Shown piece by piece: positions 1 to 6,201 of a stretch of DNA of 11,195 nt. Position 1 is the stretch's first letter; the number at the start of each line of letters is the position of its first letter. The stretch spans positions 1 through 11,195 of the forward strand of contig UQZE01000068.1 in assembly GCA_900545325.1 (NCBI GenBank), read 5' to 3'. This DNA comes from an uncultured Eubacteriales bacterium. GTDB taxonomy: Bacteria; Bacillota; Clostridia; Christensenellales; Borkfalkiaceae. The notes beneath the pieces were generated by a model. It did not search any database and was not told the origin of the DNA. It was given only the letters and a program-made list of their open reading frames with translations. A program made the position numbers and the translations under genes.

Positions 1-2
1 CC

Positions 3-464
3 GACAAGCACATAAGCGGACAGGCATATCGTGCTTGGGAGAGCGTGTTCTTCGATTTCGACATTATCCAGCTTACCTTCAACCGGGACGGCGTATATAC
101 GGTCATCCCCGTGGTGTCCAGCCCTATGGATATCGTCAACGCGATAACTCCGCCCGTACAGATGCCTTCCGAGTGGGAGTGGTGGCAGATCCTGCTCGCC
201 ATTGTGCTGATAGTTCTGCTCATCATCATTCTGTTCCCGATATTGCCGTATATCCTCAAATTCCTGTTCTGGCTCATCTGTCTGCCGTTCAAGGCGATAG
301 CGGCTCTGTTCAAGGGGATAGACAACCGACGAAAGCGGAAAACGGAAACGAAGGCGCAGAAAGAACCTGCCGTAAAGCAGACGCAGAAACTGCCCGACGA
401 TACTACACCCGAACAACAACCATTATGGAGCACATCCGTGAAGATGTACTTCTTGTCGTTGTAG
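3..464 (+). CDS. C-terminal part of a membrane protein, probably mobile-element encoded (partial)
   Basis: The frame is open from the window edge, so the true start lies upstream; the GTG at 45 is only an internal codon. The visible part has a soluble stretch ending in a VIPVVSSPMDIVNAITPP segment. A Trp-rich EWEWW edge follows, then about 40 very hydrophobic residues (LLAIVLIVLLIIILFPILPY and on) that could span the membrane once or twice. After that come basic residues (NRRKRK) and a charged, Gln/Pro/Thr-rich tail. This layout, an outside or lumenal domain followed by a membrane anchor and a basic cytoplasmic tail, resembles proteins of conjugative or phage-like elements, but I do not recognise a named family. 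The last dozen residues before TAG are read antisense through the start of the minus-strand gene at 562, so the natural C-terminus is probably lost or chimeric. Function unknown. Confidence 0.55.
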   Translation, partial: DKHISGQAYRAWESVFFDFDIIQLTFNRDGVYTVIPVVSSPMDIVNAITPPVQMPSEWEWWQILLAIVLIVLLIIILFPILPYILKFLFWLICLPFKAIAALFKGIDNRRKRKTETKAQKEPAVKQTQKLPDDTTPEQQPLWSTSVKMYFLSL

Positions 465-562
465 TCGCTCCAGCGGCCTATGACATAGTTGCAGACGCGC
501 TTTGTAAGAGGACTATCTGAATTGCGCTTGATTTCTTTGACATTGGAAAGAGTGAGTTTCAT
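401..562 (-). pseudogene. 5' end of a truncated mobile-element hypothetical gene
   Basis: The ATG at 562 overlaps the TAA of the preceding gene (TAATG), and a GAGGAGG ribosome binding site lies in that gene's last codons, so the start is well supported and translationally coupled. The first 48 or so codons give a natural-looking protein start, including NYVIGRWSDYNDKKYIFTDV. From memory this resembles small conserved proteins carried by integrative elements of gut Clostridia, which continue with a Cys/Gly-rich turn and a hydrophobic segment. Here the reading frame stays open to the left window edge, but beyond roughly codon 54 it is low-complexity antisense of the plus-strand membrane protein gene and no longer looks like a protein. 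The 401 end is therefore an estimate of where the real gene stops. It is a gene cut by a deletion, rearrangement or assembly join. Confidence 0.45.
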
Positions 563-825
563 TATGCCGCCTCCTCGAAATCGTCCGGGTAGATGCGGGT
601 GTACATCGCGCCGTACTCAAAGTAAAGCCTGCCGTTCTTGTCTGTCATGAGGTCGTAAGTGATAACGCTTATCTTGCCTCTGTCAGTCACGGCGACTTGA
701 GCTTCGCCTTTTTCAAGGTCGATGCCTACGAGGTTGAAGGTGATGTATTCCTCACCGTCAAACCATTCAAATTCCGAGAGATAATACTTTCGGAATTCCG
801 AGAACTTGGAAACATCTGTTTTCAT
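562..825 (-). CDS. 87-residue hypothetical protein of a mobile element
   Basis: This small acidic protein of 87 residues reads well throughout and has a clear GGAGG ribosome binding site seven bases before its ATG. It contains alternating hydrophobic and polar stretches (EYITFNLVGIDLEKG, AQVAVTDRGKISVITYDL, GRLYFEYGAMYTRIYPDDF) suggesting a small all-beta or alpha/beta fold, with no signal peptide or membrane segment. Its TAA overlaps the ATG of the next gene on the same strand by one base, so the two form a coupled operon. I do not recognise a characterised family. Small proteins of this kind are common in the accessory parts of conjugative elements of gut Clostridia; that assignment is inference from context and general resemblance. 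Confidence 0.7.
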   Translation of the reverse strand: MKTDVSKFSEFRKYYLSEFEWFDGEEYITFNLVGIDLEKGEAQVAVTDRGKISVITYDLMTDKNGRLYFEYGAMYTRIYPDDFEEAA

Positions 826-837
826 AGAGTTACCTCC

Positions 838-945
838 AAATTTTATTTTGCCTTTCGACGGAGGCGGAGTAGCACCGATTGAGTAGAGATCCGTTCATTG
901 CGTTTTGACCTCACGGAAGTCAATGACAAACGAAAAAATATTGCG
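838..945 (+). repeat. Inverted leader-like repeat, copy A
   Basis: Copy A shares an ordered series of blocks with copy B (1032-1099, opposite strand): AAATTTT, TTTCG, GGAGGC, GTAGCAC, a perfect 12-mer CGGAAGTCAATG (914-925) and an A-rich CGAAAAA block. Copy A is about 35-40 bases longer because of an insertion between GTAGCAC and the 12-mer. Read on the minus strand, copy A is the leader of the 87-residue gene: its AAATTTT end runs straight into that gene's GGAGG. No gene is supported between 826 and 1189. The interval holds only the two repeat copies and two minus-strand terminators. Confidence 0.6.
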
Positions 946-970
946 TTCCTGTCCGAGTGTTTCAGGGCAA

Positions 971-1002
971 AAGAAAAAGCCGAGAAGGAAATCCTTCCCG
1001 GC
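971..1002 (-). terminator. Rho-independent terminator between the inverted repeats
   Basis: An 11-bp stem with one mismatch (979-989 with 992-1002, two-base loop) is followed on the minus strand by TTTTTCTT. It is oriented to stop transcripts arriving from the tRNA-Ser side. The plus strand has no T-run after the stem. It sits almost exactly at the centre of the two inverted repeat copies. Confidence 0.65.
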
Positions 1003-1031
1003 TTCACCGTTATGATTTATTCGATTTTTCA

Positions 1032-1099
1032 GCGATAATTTTTCGCATTGACTTCCGCGAAAGCTGTGCTACGCTGAGCCTCCCGAAACGGCAAAATTT
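1032..1099 (-). repeat. Inverted leader-like repeat, copy B
   Basis: This is the opposite-strand partner of copy A at 838-945. Matching blocks on the plus strand are the 12-mer CATTGACTTCCG (1046-1057), GTGCTAC (1066-1072), GCCTCC (1078-1083), CGAAA (1084-1088) and AAAATTT (1093-1099). Read on the plus strand it ends in AAAATTTGGGGTG, a decayed counterpart of the AAATTTGGAGG leader in copy A, but no convincing open reading frame follows it. Confidence 0.6.
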
Positions 1100-1144
1100 G
1101 GGGTGTTATTTACGTTTTGCAACGATGCCGAAGTAATCCACGGC

Positions 1145-1183
1145 AAAAAATAATACGAACCCGTTTTCAGAGTTCGTATTATT
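1145..1183 (-). terminator. Terminator of tRNA-Ser(UGA)
   Basis: A 12-bp perfect stem (1149-1160 with 1172-1183, 11-base loop) is followed on the minus strand by a run of six T. It lies seven bases beyond the tRNA CCA end and is the natural 3' end of the tRNA transcript. Confidence 0.85.
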
Positions 1184-1189
1184 CCCTAA

Positions 1190-1278
1190 TGGCGGAAGCG
1201 GAGGGATTCGAACCCCCGCGGGCTTTCGCCCAAACGGTTTTCAAGACCGCCTCGTTATGACCGCTTCGATACGCTTCC
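1190..1278 (-). tRNA. tRNA-Ser (anticodon UGA), CCA encoded
   Basis: The acceptor strands GGAAGCG (minus, from 1278) and CGCTTCC (ending at 1194) pair fully, followed by discriminator G and an encoded CCA (1192-1190). The anticodon loop CTTGAAA places UGA at 1243-1241. A long variable arm with a strong stem (GGGC-GAAA-GCCC type) marks class II, as expected for serine, and the T-loop reads TTCGAAT. It decodes UCA and, by wobble, other UCN codons. Its 3' side faces the mobile-element-like DNA at 1-830, so it is a candidate integration site. Confidence 0.96.
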
Positions 1279-1291
1279 GTCGCTATTAATT

Positions 1292-1320
1292 AAAATAACA
1301 TAACGCACAATAAAAATCAA
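1292..1320 (-). promoter_or_regulatory. Probable promoter of tRNA-Ser(UGA)
   Basis: On the minus strand TTGATT (1320-1315) and TATTTT (1297-1292) are separated by 17 bases, ending 13 bases before the tRNA. The -10 is weak, so this is a moderate call based on spacing and position. Confidence 0.5.
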
Positions 1321-1335
1321 CTGTTTTTAATCTCT

Positions 1336-1370
1336 GCCGCGCGCCGCGGAAAAATTTGCCGCGGCGCGGC
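1336..1370. terminator. Very GC-rich hairpin after the dCMP deaminase gene
   Basis: Arms of about 12 bp made of GCCGCG-type sequence (1336-1349 and 1359-1370) enclose an A/T-rich nine-base loop. The hairpin begins five bases past the deaminase stop on the minus strand. That strand has no T-run after the stem, while the plus strand has CCCTTTTATT. It may act as a transcript-end stabiliser or weak terminator. Confidence 0.5.
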
Positions 1371-1375
1371 CCCTT

Positions 1376-1825
1376 TTATTCTTCAAAACGGACGATCTCC
1401 ACGCCCGACTCTTTAAAAAGTTCGAGAGCGAAAGCGTCCGGATAGCCGTGCTTGTAGATCACTTTTTTCACACCCGAATTGATGATCATTCTCGCGCATA
1501 TCACGCAGGGCTGATGCGTACAATAAAGCGTTGCGTCCTGCAGGCTGACGCCGAGTTTCGCCGCCTGGATAATGGCGTTCTGTTCCGCATGCACGGCGTA
1601 ACACACCTCCTGCATGGTTCCGCTCGCTATGTTTTTCTTTCTGCGCAGACATTCCCCCCTCTCGGCGCAGCTCCTGACTCCCGCCGGCGCGCCGTTATAG
1701 CCCGTGGTCAGAATTCGCTTGTCGCGCACCACTACCGCGCCGACATGCCTGTTTTCCTGAAAACAGCTCGACCACCCCGCCACCGTTTCGGCAAGCTCCA
1801 TAAATCTTTTATCCCATTTATCCAT
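1376..1825 (-). CDS. dCMP deaminase (ComEB-like cytidine/deoxycytidylate deaminase)
   Basis: This 149-residue enzyme of the cytidine deaminase fold would convert dCMP to dUMP, feeding thymidylate synthesis in the cytosol. The zinc site is complete: His79-Ala-Glu81 (HAE, Glu81 being the proton shuttle) and PCVIC with Cys107 and Cys110. The N-terminal half carries the family's GAVVVRDKRILTTGYNGAP stretch, the substrate-side loop. The Cys/His-rich insertion between GVRSCAERGECLRR and EVCYAVHAE is typical of dCMP deaminases and separates them from tRNA adenosine or cytidine deaminases. Length is normal for the bacterial family. The ATG at 1825 has an AGAGG ribosome binding site and its own promoter. 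The gene is a single unit, divergent from groESL. The product class is confident; the name comEB would only reflect the Bacillus orthologue. Confidence 0.93.
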   Translation of the reverse strand: MDKWDKRFMELAETVAGWSSCFQENRHVGAVVVRDKRILTTGYNGAPAGVRSCAERGECLRRKKNIASGTMQEVCYAVHAEQNAIIQAAKLGVSLQDATLYCTHQPCVICARMIINSGVKKVIYKHGYPDAFALELFKESGVEIVRFEE

Positions 1826-1856
1826 CGTGTTAACCTCTGTTCAACGCTTTTTATCT

Positions 1857-1885
1857 ATAATAACATATATTTTCCCCTTTGACAA
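1857..1885 (-). promoter_or_regulatory. Promoter of the dCMP deaminase gene
   Basis: TTGTCA (1885-1880) and TATTAT (1862-1857) on the minus strand are separated by exactly 17 bases. Both hexamers are near consensus, and they lie about 30 bases before the start codon. Confidence 0.75.
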
Positions 1886-1936
1886 CAGCCGAATTTGCAA
1901 ATCGACAAAATTTTCTCAAAATTTTTATTTATTTCG

Positions 1937-1964
1937 TTGACAAATGCTTTTTTATGTATATAAT
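1937..1964 (+). promoter_or_regulatory. Sigma-A promoter of groES-groEL
   Basis: A perfect TTGACA (1937-1942) and perfect TATAAT (1959-1964) with a 16-base spacer lie immediately upstream of the CIRCE operator. Transcription would start inside the operator, the usual layout for HrcA repression. Confidence 0.88.
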
Positions 1965-1969
1965 TATAG

Positions 1970-1996
1970 TTAGCACTTGAAAGAGAAGAGTGCCAA
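1970..1996 (+). promoter_or_regulatory. CIRCE operator (HrcA binding site)
   Basis: The arms TTAGCACTT (1970-1978) and GAGTGCCAA (1988-1996) are separated by nine bases, matching the CIRCE consensus TTAGCACTC-N9-GAGTGCTAA with one change in each arm. HrcA bound here blocks transcription until heat or misfolding stress sequesters it. The hrcA gene is not in this window. Confidence 0.93.
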
Positions 1997-2024
1997 AAAT
2001 CAGATTTCTTTGGAGGAGAAAGAC

Positions 2025-2309
2025 ATGACGATAAAACCATTGTTTGACAAAGTAGTCGTAGAGGCTACGGAGATCGAAGAAAAAACCAAGAGCGGATTCA
2101 TCCTCCCCTCGGCGGCGCAGGAAAAACAGCAGACGGCGAAAGTCGTTGCGGTAGGCCCCGGCGGAGTGATCGACGGTAAGGACGTGACCATGCAGGTCAA
2201 GGTGGGAGACGTGGTGCTCTATTCCAAATATGCGGGCAGCGAATTCAAAGTTGACGGCAAAGAATTCACCATTATCCGTCAGAACGACATTCTCGCGATC
2301 GTAGAATAA
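2025..2309 (+). CDS. groES: Co-chaperonin GroES
   Basis: This 94-residue protein forms the heptameric lid of the GroEL cage in the cytosol. The GroES signature is clear: IKPLFDKVVVEATE at the start, the mobile loop EEKTKSGFILP (about residues 18-28) whose hydrophobic GFIL tip docks on GroEL apical domains, the VGPG turn, VKVGDVVLYSKYAGSEF, and the final NDILAIVE. The start at ATG 2025 is chosen because GGAGGAG lies eight bases upstream and the family begins with this sequence. An upstream in-frame TTG at 1977 lies inside the CIRCE operator and is not used. groEL follows after 19 bases, and both are controlled by the CIRCE promoter. Confidence 0.98.
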   Translation: MTIKPLFDKVVVEATEIEEKTKSGFILPSAAQEKQQTAKVVAVGPGGVIDGKDVTMQVKVGDVVLYSKYAGSEFKVDGKEFTIIRQNDILAIVE

Positions 2310-2328
2310 TTGAGGAGGCGAAAAAATT

Positions 2329-3954
2329 ATGGCTAAACAGATCAAAAACGGCGAAGAAGCAAGAAAAGCTTTGCAAAAGGGCGTAAACACGCTTGCGGAT
2401 ACGGTAAAGATCACGCTCGGCCCCAAGGGCAGAAACGTGGTTCTCGATAAAAAATACGGCGCGCCGCTCATCACGAACGACGGCGTTACCATTGCGAAAG
2501 ACATCGAACTCGAAGACGCTTTCGAGAACATGGGCGCGCAGCTGGTGAAAGAAGTTTCCACCAAGACCAACGACGTGGCGGGCGACGGCACGACGACGGC
2601 GGTCGTACTCGCGCAGGCGATGATCGAAGAGGGCTTGAAGAACGTGGCGGCGGGCGCCAATCCCATCATTTTGAAAAAGGGCATTGCGGGCGCCGTGGAA
2701 GTTGCGGTAAACGAGCTGAAAAATCTTTCCCAGCCCGTGAGCGATAAGACCTCCATCACGCAGGTTGCGGCGATTTCCGCGGGCGACGATTCGGTCGGCC
2801 AGCTCATTTCCGAGGCGATGGAAAAGGTCGGCAAGGACGGCGTTATCACCATCGAAGAGAGCAAGACCATGAAGACCGAGCTCACCACGGTGGAAGGCAT
2901 GCAGTTCGACAGGGGCTACGCTTCCGCCTATATGGTTACCAACACCGACAAGATGGAAGCCGTGCTCGAATCCCCCGTGATCCTCATCACAGACAAGAAA
3001 ATATCCTCTATTCAGGAAATCCTGCCCGTGATCGAACCGATCGCGCAGCAGGGACAGAGACTGCTCATCATCGCGGAAGACGTGGAGGGCGACGCGCTGG
3101 CGGCGCTCGTCGTAAACAAACTCAAAGGCGTGTTCAACTGCGTGGCGGTGAAAGCGCCCGGTTTCGGCGACAGAAGAAAGGCGATGCTGGAAGACATAGC
3201 CGTTCTGACGGGCGGCACCGTGATATCCTCGGACGTCGGCTACGAATTCAAGGACGTTACCCCCGACATGCTGGGCAGAGCGGGTACGGTCAAAGTCGAT
3301 AAGGACAACACCACCATTATCGACGGCGCGGGCGATCCCGCTGCCATCGAAGCGAGAAAACAATCCATCAAGGCGCAGATCGCGGAAACGACCTCCGACT
3401 ACGATAAGGAAAAATTACAGGAAAGGCTGGCGAAACTCGCGGGCGGCGTAGCCGTCATCAACGTGGGCGCGGCAACCGAAATAGAGATGAAGGAAAAGAA
3501 ACTGCGCATCGAGGACGCGCTCAACGCGACCCGCGCGGCTGTGCAGGAAGGCATCGTCCCCGGCGGCGGCATCGCGCTGATCTCCACCGTTCCCGCGCTG
3601 AAAAAATACGTTGCGGGCTTGAACGGCGACGAAAAGACGGGCGCGAACATCGTTCTGAAAGCCGTGGAAGCGCCTTTGAAGCAGATCGCGAACAACGCGG
3701 GACTCGACGGTTCGGTCATTCTGCACGAAGTGCTTAAATCCAAAAAGGTCAACTACGGTTTCAACGCGCTGACCAACGAATACACCGACATGGTGAAAGC
3801 GGGCATCATCGACCCGACCAAGGTTACGAGAAGCGCGCTTGAGAATTCGGCTTCCGTCGCCTCTATCTTCCTCACGACGGAAAGCATCGTGGCGGATATT
3901 CCCGAAAAGGAACCCGCGCCGATGCCGCAGGGCGGCATGGGCGGCATGTATTAA
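2329..3954 (+). CDS. groEL: Chaperonin GroEL (Hsp60)
   Basis: This 541-residue subunit of the double-ring ATP-driven folding chamber has normal length. ATP-site elements are present: TLGPKG (29-34), Asp51 in TNDGVTIAKD, and GDGTTT (85-90), whose Asp86 matches the catalytic magnesium-binding aspartate. The Cpn60 signature AAVQEGIVPGGG and the preceding IEDALNATR segment are intact. The C-terminus ends in a short GGMGGMY tail, like the flexible Gly-Met tails that line the chamber floor. The GAGGAGG ribosome binding site lies eight bases before ATG. It is cotranscribed with groES and ends just before a strong bidirectional terminator shared with the MATE gene on the other strand. Confidence 0.99.
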   Translation: MAKQIKNGEEARKALQKGVNTLADTVKITLGPKGRNVVLDKKYGAPLITNDGVTIAKDIELEDAFENMGAQLVKEVSTKTNDVAGDGTTTAVVLAQAMIEEGLKNVAAGANPIILKKGIAGAVEVAVNELKNLSQPVSDKTSITQVAAISAGDDSVGQLISEAMEKVGKDGVITIEESKTMKTELTTVEGMQFDRGYASAYMVTNTDKMEAVLESPVILITDKKISSIQEILPVIEPIAQQGQRLLIIAEDVEGDALAALVVNKLKGVFNCVAVKAPGFGDRRKAMLEDIAVLTGGTVISSDVGYEFKDVTPDMLGRAGTVKVDKDNTTIIDGAGDPAAIEARKQSIKAQIAETTSDYDKEKLQERLAKLAGGVAVINVGAATEIEMKEKKLRIEDALNATRAAVQEGIVPGGGIALISTVPALKKYVAGLNGDEKTGANIVLKAVEAPLKQIANNAGLDGSVILHEVLKSKKVNYGFNALTNEYTDMVKAGIIDPTKVTRSALENSASVASIFLTTESIVADIPEKEPAPMPQGGMGGMY

Positions 3955-3981
3955 AAACAGGCCGGCCGAATAAAGGCAAAT

Positions 3982-4011
3982 AAAAAAGGCGGAACTATTG
4001 TTCCGCCTTTT
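3982..4011. terminator. Bidirectional terminator shared by groEL and the MATE gene
   Basis: A perfect stem (AAAAGGCGGAAC to 3995 with GTTCCGCCTTTT, 4000-4011) closes a four-base loop, with T-runs on both strands. The stop codon of the minus-strand MATE gene (3997-3995) straddles the loop edge, so the last codons of that gene form one arm of the hairpin. Confidence 0.92.
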
Positions 4012-5311
4012 CGTCTGCGAATTTTCGTTTTTGCTTTCTGTCGGAGACGATACAGAACGCCGTCCCCAGCACGGCAACGACCGCCTGCGACGCGGGATTC
4101 GCGATCCAAAGCCCGTCCAGTCCCCAGGCCATGGGAAAAAGCACCGCAAACACCGCAAGACAGGCGACTTCGCCGTATACCGTGGTATAGGCGAGGGCGT
4201 TGCTCTTGACCGAGTAAAAATACGCCGTGCATATCCTGTTCACCGCTGCGAGGCAGACCGCTATACCGAAATACGGCAGAGCGTGTTCCGCGATAGCGGC
4301 GGCCTCTTCCCCTGCGCCGAAGACAACGGGAATATATCCTTTTGTAAAGAACAAGGCGGCAAAGAGAACCGCGGCCGTGATGAGCGAAGTGGTGAACGCG
4401 TACCTTCTGACCGTGAGCGCGTTTTTCAGTTCGCCCATGCCGTAATGGCGGCTTATGAGCGGTTGGGAGCCGTCGCCTATGCCCTGCATGATGAGGAGCA
4501 GCGAAAAATATACGTACGCTATGACGGCATAGGCCGCCACGGCGGGATCGCCGCCGTATTCGTAGGCGACGCGGTTCATGATGATCACGCCGATATTCGG
4601 GCAGAGCGTTACGCCGAAAGGCGACAGACCTACGCGGGCGATGGAGCCGAAATCCCGGAAAGAAAAGGTAAACTTTCCCTCTTTGCCCCGTTTTTTCCAT
4701 ATGAGATAGACGGTGCACGGCACCACGGTGGCGGCCTGCCCTATGATCGTTGCGAGCGCCGCGCCCGTAAGCGCCGTTTTCAGCACCTGCACGAACAGCC
4801 AGTCGAGCACAATGTTCGTCACGAAACCGAGCACCATGGACAGCATCGCCAGAAAGGACTGCCCGTAATTTCTCAAAATCGGCACCAGTCCCGTGGAAAA
4901 CACCTGAAACGCCGCGCCCGCAATGATCACCGTTATGTAATCGGAAGCGCTCTCGTGCACCGCGCCGTGCGCGCCGAACAGCGTGAGCAGGGGCGAATAC
5001 GTAAGGAGAATGAGCGCGGTAAGCGCCACCGCGGCTGCGGCGAGGAAAATGACGGTGGAAAGCAGATAATCCCGTTCCCGGCGCGCGTCCTTATTCCCGA
5101 TACAGGTCGCTATATATACGGCGCCGCCGATCCCGATCCCCGTGCCGACCGACTGCACGAACGCCACCATCGGATAGGCTATGTTTATGGCGGCAAGGCC
5201 CGAATCCCCTACGTTCCTGCCGACGAAAAACGCGTCCACCATGGCGTAAAGCCCGCTGAACACGAAAGCTATCATAGAAGGAAAAACATAGCGGATAAAG
5301 GTCTTTTTCAT
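3995..5311 (-). CDS. MATE family multidrug efflux transporter
   Basis: This integral membrane protein of 438 residues has about twelve hydrophobic segments, the normal size for a MATE antiporter, which exports cationic drugs or metabolites in exchange for sodium or protons. Both family halves can be seen: an N-terminal half beginning FIRYVFPSMIAFVFSGLYAMVDAFFVGRNVGDSGLAAI (the MATE motif around VDAFFVGR) and a second half with LIMQGIGDGSQPLISRHYG (the repeat's QGIGDGSQPL motif typical of MepA-like members). The start at ATG 5311 is chosen over the in-frame GTG at 5320 because GGGGTG, the best Shine-Dalgarno, lies six bases before the ATG and overlaps the GTG. It is divergent from the MerR-family gene, and its promoter has MerR-type architecture, so it is very likely induced by a ligand of that regulator. 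Substrate unknown. Confidence 0.94.
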   Translation of the reverse strand: MKKTFIRYVFPSMIAFVFSGLYAMVDAFFVGRNVGDSGLAAINIAYPMVAFVQSVGTGIGIGGAVYIATCIGNKDARRERDYLLSTVIFLAAAAVALTALILLTYSPLLTLFGAHGAVHESASDYITVIIAGAAFQVFSTGLVPILRNYGQSFLAMLSMVLGFVTNIVLDWLFVQVLKTALTGAALATIIGQAATVVPCTVYLIWKKRGKEGKFTFSFRDFGSIARVGLSPFGVTLCPNIGVIIMNRVAYEYGGDPAVAAYAVIAYVYFSLLLIMQGIGDGSQPLISRHYGMGELKNALTVRRYAFTTSLITAAVLFAALFFTKGYIPVVFGAGEEAAAIAEHALPYFGIAVCLAAVNRICTAYFYSVKSNALAYTTVYGEVACLAVFAVLFPMAWGLDGLWIANPASQAVVAVLGTAFCIVSDRKQKRKFADEKAEQ

Positions 5312-5354
5312 TGCAATCACCCCGAAAAAATGATATACTTGATCTTAATTACGT

Positions 5355-5389
5355 CCGCCTTGCCGCGCAAGCGCGCGGTTTTTCGGCGG
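5355..5389 (-). promoter_or_regulatory. Nested hairpin in the 5' leader of the MATE gene
   Basis: An inner 6-bp stem CCGCGC/GCGCGG (5363-5368 with 5373-5378, four-base loop) sits inside an outer 5-bp stem CCGCC/GGCGG (5355-5359 with 5385-5389). Transcription from the promoter at 5398-5428 would put this structure in an 80-nt untranslated leader. On the plus strand the inner stem is followed by five T. Confidence 0.45.
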
Positions 5390-5397
5390 CATACGCT

Positions 5398-5428
5398 ATT
5401 ATAAACCTTAAAGTTACTTTAATGTCAA
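5398..5428 (-). promoter_or_regulatory. MerR-type promoter and operator of the MATE gene
   Basis: On the minus strand a perfect TTGACA (5428-5423) and perfect TATAAT (5403-5398) are separated by 19 bases rather than 17. The spacer carries the perfect palindrome TTAAAGT-T-ACTTTAA (5408-5422). The long spacer with a central dyad is the hallmark of promoters that MerR proteins activate by twisting the DNA. The palindrome probably also represses the MerR gene in the other direction. Confidence 0.9.
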
Positions 5429-5463
5429 GCGATCAAATAAAAAAATTTTTTCAAGGAGAAAAA

Positions 5464-6201
5464 ATGCAGAAAAAAAATAACGTTTCCTCCGTCGCGGACA
5501 TCTTCGGACTGAACGCCTCCGCGCTCCGTTTCTGGGAAAAGGAAGGGTTGATCCGTTTCGAGCGCGACGCGGAAAACAATTACCGCCTGCCGACTTTATC
5601 CGCCGTCGAAGACATCTGGGAGATCGTATTTCTGAAAAATCTCGCGCTGTCGGCAAAACAAATCCGCGAAATACTGAGAGCGTGCCCGGAGGATATAAAG
5701 AGCATACTCGCGGACAACGAGAACAGGCTGAAAGGCGAAATAGAAAAGCTGCAGACCGCGCTCTATAAACTGGAACAAAAAAAGCGCATGCTGGACGTCT
5801 TTTTCCAGCTCGACGGCCGCCCGCTTTACATCGCGAAGGCGCGGGAAATGCGTTCTTTTCCCGTCTACGAAACGACAAAGGAGATCATGCGCTGCTTTCT
5901 CAAGGACGAAACGTGCAGCGCGGCGTACTGCGAACGCGGAAAGGCGCCGATCAACGCGCTCATTCTGGACGACGAAGCCTTTCTTGAAAAGTACGGCCGC
6001 AGACCGCAGGTCAAAAGGTGCGTGCACGGCCTGCTCCGCGTGGAAGTGGAACGGCGGGACAACAATAACGCCGCCGAATTTTTTTCCTTTGCGGAGGAAA
6101 ACGGCATGGCCGTTCGCGAGATTACGGGGCGATTTCTGTTCACCGCCCTCGAAAAAGGCGCGCGCCGCGAATTTTACGACGCCTACGCGTTCGAAGACTG
6201 A
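5464..6201 (+). CDS. MerR family transcriptional regulator controlling the MATE pump
   Basis: This is a 245-residue regulator. Residues 7-70 form the winged helix-turn-helix of MerR proteins: SSVADIFGLNASALRFWEKEGLI, with the family's R-x-W/Y-E-x-x-G-L-I core, then a wing ending NNYRLPTLSAVEDIWEI and a second helix pair (LSAKQIREIL). Residues 80-116 form the dimerisation coiled coil. The remaining 130 residues are a large ligand-binding domain, as in BmrR-like drug sensors; its end (GRFLFTALEKGARREFYDAYAF) vaguely resembles GyrI-like effector domains, but this is not certain. ATG 5464 follows AAGGAGAAAAA; earlier in-frame codons overlap the divergent promoter and are rejected. It is divergently arranged with the MATE gene across the operator at 5408-5422. 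It is not a metal-type MerR: it lacks the short C-terminal Cys loop. Confidence 0.88.
   Translation: MQKKNNVSSVADIFGLNASALRFWEKEGLIRFERDAENNYRLPTLSAVEDIWEIVFLKNLALSAKQIREILRACPEDIKSILADNENRLKGEIEKLQTALYKLEQKKRMLDVFFQLDGRPLYIAKAREMRSFPVYETTKEIMRCFLKDETCSAAYCERGKAPINALILDDEAFLEKYGRRPQVKRCVHGLLRVEVERRDNNNAAEFFSFAEENGMAVREITGRFLFTALEKGARREFYDAYAFED

Noticed and set aside
830..898. 22-codon leader peptide on the minus strand whose stop overlaps the ribosome site of the 87-residue gene
   Set aside because: The layout would suit a leader peptide, but it lies within repeat copy A, the start has only a distant GAGGT, and another frame is equally open. Not supported as a gene.
883..1038. Plus-strand frame of about 50 codons across the inverted repeats
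   Set aside because: It has only a TTG at 898 as possible start, no ribosome site, and its sequence is explained by the repeat copies and the central terminator.
2272..4158. Long minus-strand frames across groEL (2272-3363 and 3415-4158)
   Set aside because: They are antisense to an unmistakable groEL, with Arg/His-rich or Ser/Ala-rich composition and no start signals.
3998..5404. 468-codon open frame on the plus strand, longer than the MATE gene it opposes
   Set aside because: It is antisense to the MATE transporter, is rich in Arg, His and Gly as expected from GC-rich shadow frames, has no ribosome site and no recognisable motif.
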